Under the pieces are notes generated by a model. That model ran no database searches. It saw only the letters and a list, made by a program, of their open reading frames with translations, and was not told where the DNA came from. DNA of 64,000 nucleotides from Polyangium sp. 15x6 (lineage in GTDB: Bacteria > Myxococcota_A > Polyangia > Polyangiales > Polyangiaceae), in NCBI RefSeq assembly GCF_029960785.1, contig NZ_JASBQE010000003.1:124001-188000 (forward strand), read 5' to 3'. Position numbers and translations under genes: made by a program. Every line of letters starts with the position of its first letter. The first letter of the stretch is position 1. This document shows positions 60,337 to 64,000 of this stretch, piece by piece.

Positions 60337-61977
60337 ATGGACAAGCCGGACCAGAGCGCCGGTGTGCCCACGGGCGCGCCTTCCATCCGGAACGACCTCG
60401 TCGCCGGATTTCTCGTCTTTCTGATCGCCCTACCGCTTTGCCTGGGTATCGCCATGGCGAGCGGTTTTCCGCCCGTGGCAGGTATCATCACCGCCGTCAT
60501 CGGCGGCGTGGTGGCCACGTGGATAGGCAGCGCGACGCTCACCATCAAGGGGCCCGCCGCGGGGCTCATCGTCATCGCGCTCGGCGCGGTGACGGAGCTC
60601 GGCAATGGAAACGGCTCGGTCGGTTATCGACGCGCCCTCGCCACGATCGTGGTCGCCGCCGTGCTCCAGATCGGGTTTGCCCTCGCGCGCGCCGGAGCCC
60701 TCGGCGACTTCTTCCCCTCGTCCGTGGTGCACGGGATGCTCGCGGCGATCGGCATCATCATCTGCTCGAAGCAGGTCCACGTGGCGCTCGGCGTGACGCC
60801 CGAGGCCAAGGAGCCGCTCCACCTGCTCCTCGAGATCCCGCGGAGCCTCGGGCGCCTGAACCCGGAGATCGCGATCATCGGCGGCGCGAGCCTCGCGATC
60901 CTGTTCTTGTTCCCCGTCGTCTCGAAGCGCGTCCCGGTCCTCAAGAAGATTCCCGCCCCGCTCTTCGTCCTCGCCCTCGCGGTGCCGCTCGCGCACGTGT
61001 TCGACCTCGAGCACGAGCACACGTACACGTTCTCGATCAACCACCACGACTACAAGATCGGCCCGAACTTCCTGGTGAACCTCCCGGGAAACTTGCTCGC
61101 CGCGGTGACGACGCCGGATTTCACCGCGGTGCTCTCGGGGACGTCGCTCAAGTACATCGTGATGTTCGCGCTCGTCGGCAGCATCGAGAGCTTGCTCAGC
61201 GCCAAGGCCGTCGACGCGCTGGATCCGGAAAAGCGCCGCTCGAACCTCGACAAGGACCTGCTCGCGACGGGCGTGGGCAACCTCGTGGCGGGCCTCATCG
61301 GCGGCCTGCCCATGATCTCGGAGATCGTGCGCAGCTCGGCGAACATCGGCTACGGCGCGCGGTCGAAGCTGTCGAACTTCTTCCACGGGCTGTTCTTGCT
61401 GCTCTTCGTGGCGTTCTTGCCCGGCCTCATCCACCGCATTCCGCTCGCGGCCCTCGCGGCGATGCTGATCTACACGGGCACGCGCCTCGCCTCCCCCCAC
61501 GAGTTCGTCAAGACGTTCCGCGTCGGCCGCGAGCAGCTCCTCGTGTTCGTGTCGACGACGGTCGTGACGATCGCGACCGACCTGCTCGTCGGCGTGGCGG
61601 CTGGCATCGTGATCAAGATGGTCATGCACGTCGTGAACGGGGCGCCCATCAAGAGCCTGTTCCGGCCCGACATCGAGGAGCGTTCACTCGGGGATCGCGT
61701 CGTGCTCCGGATCCGGCACGCCGCGGTGTTCAGCAACTACCTGTCGATCAAGGGGAGGCTGGTAAAGCACGAGGCGAAGCACGTGGTCGTCGACTTCGAC
61801 CATGCCCGCCTCGTGGATCACACCGTGATGGAGAAGCTCCACGAGCTCCGGGGCGAGTACGAGCGGAGCGGCCGCGTGCTCGAGGTGATCGGGCTCGACC
61901 GGCACAGGAGCCTGTCGGAGCACCCGCTCGCGGCGCGGAGGAAGATCGCGCTGGAGCGCGCCGGCTCGACACCCTGA
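60337..61977 (+). CDS. SulP-family anion transporter (bicarbonate or sulfate)
   Basis: A 546-residue inner-membrane protein with about 12-14 helices (L-V-A-G-F-L-V-F-L-I-A-L-P-L-C-L-G-I-A-M-A-S-G at the start, broken by Gly/Pro turns) and a C-terminal STAS-like domain (V-V-V-D-F-D-H-A-R-L-V-D-H-T-V-M-E-K). This SulP subgroup is often fused to or beside carbonic anhydrases. With dabA divergent from it, bicarbonate is the more likely substrate, but sulfate is not excluded. The ATG at 60337 has AAAGGG a few bases upstream. Confidence 0.9.
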   Translation: MDKPDQSAGVPTGAPSIRNDLVAGFLVFLIALPLCLGIAMASGFPPVAGIITAVIGGVVATWIGSATLTIKGPAAGLIVIALGAVTELGNGNGSVGYRRALATIVVAAVLQIGFALARAGALGDFFPSSVVHGMLAAIGIIICSKQVHVALGVTPEAKEPLHLLLEIPRSLGRLNPEIAIIGGASLAILFLFPVVSKRVPVLKKIPAPLFVLALAVPLAHVFDLEHEHTYTFSINHHDYKIGPNFLVNLPGNLLAAVTTPDFTAVLSGTSLKYIVMFALVGSIESLLSAKAVDALDPEKRRSNLDKDLLATGVGNLVAGLIGGLPMISEIVRSSANIGYGARSKLSNFFHGLFLLLFVAFLPGLIHRIPLAALAAMLIYTGTRLASPHEFVKTFRVGREQLLVFVSTTVVTIATDLLVGVAAGIVIKMVMHVVNGAPIKSLFRPDIEERSLGDRVVLRIRHAAVFSNYLSIKGRLVKHEAKHVVVDFDHARLVDHTVMEKLHELRGEYERSGRVLEVIGLDRHRSLSEHPLAARRKIALERAGSTP

Positions 61978-62002
61978 GCCCGCCTGACCGAACGTAAACG
62001 AA

Positions 62003-62041
62003 ACGTCCCCCTTCCCGGGCGCGTGCCGGGGAGGGGGACGT
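62003..62041. terminator. Strong terminator between convergent SulP and the Lys-rich gene
   Basis: ACGTCCCCCTTCCCGG (62003-62018) pairs with CCGGGGAGGGGGACGT (62026-62041), a 16-bp stem with one mismatch, followed by CGTGTTTTC. It is usable in both directions. Confidence 0.8.
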
Positions 62042-62085
62042 CGTGTTTTCGAAGCGAGGGCCGGGGAGCCCCGGCCCGCTTCGGA

Positions 62086-62748
62086 TCAGCCGCCGGCGGC
62101 GCGCATCGGGGGCTTGAGGGGCAGCGGGAGCGCGGCCATGGGGCCCGGCGTCGAGGGCGCGGCCTTCGGCGCGGCTTCGCCGTCGAGCGCGGCGAGGGCC
62201 GTCATGCAGCGGTCCATGCCGTGGTCGAGGGCAGCCTCGCGCTGGAAGACCTTCGACAGCTTCACGAGCTTCAGCGAGGTCTGCTTGCCGAAGTCGATCT
62301 CACGCTCGAGGAAGGCCTCGAACGAGCCGTAGCCCTTCGCCTGGTAGAGCTGTTGCTCCTGGATCTCGGCGAGGACCAGGCCGATGTCGAAGAACCCCTT
62401 CTCCATGCGCTTGCGCAGGGTACGGATCTTCGTGGTCTGGTTGTGGAGCTCGGCGATCTTCGCCTTGATCGCGTCGGCGCCTTCCGGCACGCGGATCGTG
62501 GCGCGCGCGCTGCCCGGCGGGGCAGGCTCGGCGGCCCGGGCCCGCGCCTCGGCTGCGTGTTTGGCCGCGTGGCGAGCGGCCCACGGCGCGGCTCCCCGCA
62601 GACCGAGCTTGCGCTTCGAGCCCTTGGCGTCGTCGTCCTTCTCCCGGGCCTTCGTCCCGGACTTCGGGGCGTCGCCGCTCGCGCGCGAGCTCGAATGTTT
62701 CTTCGCGGAGCGTTTCTCCGAGCTCTTCGTCTTTGTCGATTTCGCCAT
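62086..62748 (-). CDS. Lys/Ser/Ala-rich N-terminus plus a small helical domain, unknown
   Basis: A 220-residue protein I do not recognise. The first 50 residues are a basic, disordered tail (Lys-Ser-Ala-rich, histone-like). Residues 100-175 form a compact helical domain: I-R-T-L-R-K-R-M-E-K-G-F-F-D-I-G, then K-G-Y-G-S-F-E-A-F-L-E-R-E-I-D-F-G, a pattern like small DNA-associated or plasmid-type domains (F-x-x-I-G-x-x-L and Y-x-S-F-x-x-F). The C-terminus is Pro/Ala-rich. DNA or RNA binding is plausible, but unproven. Confidence 0.7.
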   Translation of the reverse strand: MAKSTKTKSSEKRSAKKHSSSRASGDAPKSGTKAREKDDDAKGSKRKLGLRGAAPWAARHAAKHAAEARARAAEPAPPGSARATIRVPEGADAIKAKIAELHNQTTKIRTLRKRMEKGFFDIGLVLAEIQEQQLYQAKGYGSFEAFLEREIDFGKQTSLKLVKLSKVFQREAALDHGMDRCMTALAALDGEAAPKAAPSTPGPMAALPLPLKPPMRAAGG

Positions 62749-63020
62749 GTCGCTGCGTCCCGCTTCTGCGATAATCCCCGTCCCACGCGTATCGTCACGC
62801 GAACTGGGGCGCGCCGTACGGTTCGAGCCGGACGGCTGTCAAGTGCACGTGAAGGCTATACGCCCGTCGCCTTACCAAAATTTGAGCCAGTCCGTCCAGA
62901 AACTTCGGACGTATGGTCAATTTGTGTCCGCGCGGGCGGACGGCCAGGGCTAGGCGAAGCGCCCCCGAGGACGGGGGGTCAGGCGGGGAAGAGCCCGTAT
63001 TCGTGCTAGATCCGCCGCCC

Positions 63021-64000
63021 ATGGCCTCTCGCACCGACGCGCCCCTCCCCCCCGGAACGGACATCGAGGCCGCCTCGTCGAGGCCCCCTGGGCCGGCCCG
63101 GTCCGCCGGCCCGGCGCTGCCCCGCATCGCCGTGGTCGTCAACGGCAACGCCAAGAGCGTCACGGCGGAGGTCATCGAGACGCTCGATCAGATCCTCGAC
63201 AGCGGCGATCTCTTCGTGTCGCGCAGCGTCGAGGAGAGCGAGGGCATCGCGCGGACCCTCGTCGATCGCGGCTACGAGACGATCCTCACCGGCGGCGGGG
63301 ACGGGACGTTCACGTCGGTCGTCACGGCCGTCGTGAATGAAGCGAAGCGGAGGAGCGCGCCGATCCCGCGCTTCGGTCTCTTGCGGCTCGGGACGGGCAA
63401 CTCGCTCGCGTGGGTGCTCGGCGCGAGCGGCGCGGGTGAGAAAGGCTCGGGCGGGTTCCGCGGGCTCGCCGTGGACCTCTCGCGCCTGCGCGCCGACGCG
63501 GGGAGCCGCTGGCTTCGGCTCGTCGAGGCCGAGGGCGTGCTCTCGCCGTTCTGCGGCTTCGGCATCGATGCGCAGATGCTCAAGGACTACACGCGGGTGA
63601 AGGGCCTCCTCGCGCGCGGGCCCCTGAAGCGAGTCGCGCCGGGCATCGTGTCGTACGCGATCGCGGCGACGACGAAGACCTTGCCGAGCTACTTCGTGCG
63701 CCGCACGCCGCACTGCCGCGTGATCAACACGGGGAGCGACGCCGTGCGCGTGGGGGAGAAGGGGTCGATCCTCGGCGCGCCGATCCGCAAGGGCGGCGTG
63801 ATCTACGAGGGACCGGCGAAGCTGGCGTGTGTCGCGACGATCCCGTACTACGGCTTCGGCTTCCGCATGTTCCCGTACGCGGAGGACAGGCCGGACCGCA
63901 TGCAGCTCCGCGTGACGAACCTCTCGCCCGTGACCTTCGTGTCGAACTTCCAGACGATCTGGCGCGGCGAGTACGACAACCTCGAGGACACGTTCGACTT
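63021..64000 (+). CDS. Diacylglycerol-kinase-family lipid kinase, 3'-truncated by window edge
   Basis: The frame is open from the ATG at 63021 to the last base (327 residues visible). The DAGK catalytic motifs are clear: V-V-V-N-G-N-A-K-S, the ATP loop T-G-G-G-D-G-T-F-T-S-V-V, and L-G-T-G-N-S-L-A-W. C-terminal to them is the beta-sandwich half with C-G-F-G-I-D-A-Q. It would phosphorylate diacylglycerol, sphingoid or a related lipid. The upstream 272-base gap has only a small hairpin (GTCCGCGCGGGCGGAC at 62927-62942), no gene, and no clear promoter. Confidence 0.88.
   Translation, partial: MASRTDAPLPPGTDIEAASSRPPGPARSAGPALPRIAVVVNGNAKSVTAEVIETLDQILDSGDLFVSRSVEESEGIARTLVDRGYETILTGGGDGTFTSVVTAVVNEAKRRSAPIPRFGLLRLGTGNSLAWVLGASGAGEKGSGGFRGLAVDLSRLRADAGSRWLRLVEAEGVLSPFCGFGIDAQMLKDYTRVKGLLARGPLKRVAPGIVSYAIAATTKTLPSYFVRRTPHCRVINTGSDAVRVGEKGSILGAPIRKGGVIYEGPAKLACVATIPYYGFGFRMFPYAEDRPDRMQLRVTNLSPVTFVSNFQTIWRGEYDNLEDTFD

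Noticed and set aside
62795-63713. Reverse-strand open frames over the lipid-kinase gene
   Set aside because: The plus-strand frame has all diacylglycerol-kinase motifs; the reverse frames have none.

Overview
The window is GC-rich (about 70 %), densely coded bacterial chromosome. Three things point to a myxobacterium of the Polyangiales (Sorangium/Polyangium type): two Hanks-type Ser/Thr kinases, several secreted Cys-rich or repeat lipoproteins with myxobacterial character, and GTG/TTG starts with very high third-position GC. This is inferred from gene content and composition; no rRNA or other marker is present. I see no tRNA, rRNA, CRISPR array, insertion sequence, prophage or integrase. 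46 protein genes are supported, and the two at the window edges are partial.

Layout. 1-4.8 kb: the end of dprA, topA and trmFO, each separated by a terminator-like hairpin. 5-9.2 kb: a small heat-shock protein, a small unknown protein, and a reverse-strand pair of a lone receiver-domain protein and a TPR protein ending in a Lon-type protease domain. 9.3-9.6 kb: a 21-bp tandem array. 9.7-14.3 kb: a dihydrouridine synthase, a lipoprotein, a DUF2330 protein and an SPFH protein. 14.36-14.67 kb: two inverted copies of a structured 100-nt element between convergent genes. 14.7-25.3 kb: metabolism (SurA-like isomerase, isocitrate dehydrogenase, aromatic-type FAD monooxygenase, DegT aminotransferase overlapping malate dehydrogenase, purC, an MFS carrier, a ROK kinase) and a DHH-like protein. 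25.3-37.7 kb: surface and envelope functions, namely SH3-like and HEAT-repeat secreted proteins, a kinase/TPR/Cys-rich lipoprotein cassette, and a membrane sulfatase paired with an FGE-like protein. 37.7-45.9 kb: guanine deaminase, obgE, a REC-PAS-histidine kinase, an NGL-repeat lipoprotein and a giant kinase with six 46-residue repeats. 45.9-49.3 kb: a siderophore-interacting protein behind a Fur-box-like site, a phosphate-type porin, and an ECF sigma factor with a coupled membrane protein.

49.5-62.0 kb is the most striking block. A reverse-strand operon of five tightly packed genes encodes DabA (the zinc, carbonic-anhydrase-like subunit of the DAB inorganic-carbon pump) together with one NuoL-like and three NuoM-like membrane subunits. 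A SulP-family anion transporter is divergent from it. The known DAB pump needs DabA plus one NuoL-like DabB, so this looks like an enlarged DAB-type complex in what should be a heterotroph. No other complex I genes are present. The window ends with a Lys-rich unknown protein and the start of a diacylglycerol-kinase-like gene.

Probable functional links: SulP plus the DAB-like complex in bicarbonate/CO2 supply; icd and mdh in the TCA cycle; the Fur box and siderophore-interacting protein in iron handling; sigma factor, receiver, histidine kinase and Ser/Thr kinases in signalling; and the Cys-rich lipoproteins, sulfatase and FGE-like proteins at the cell surface.
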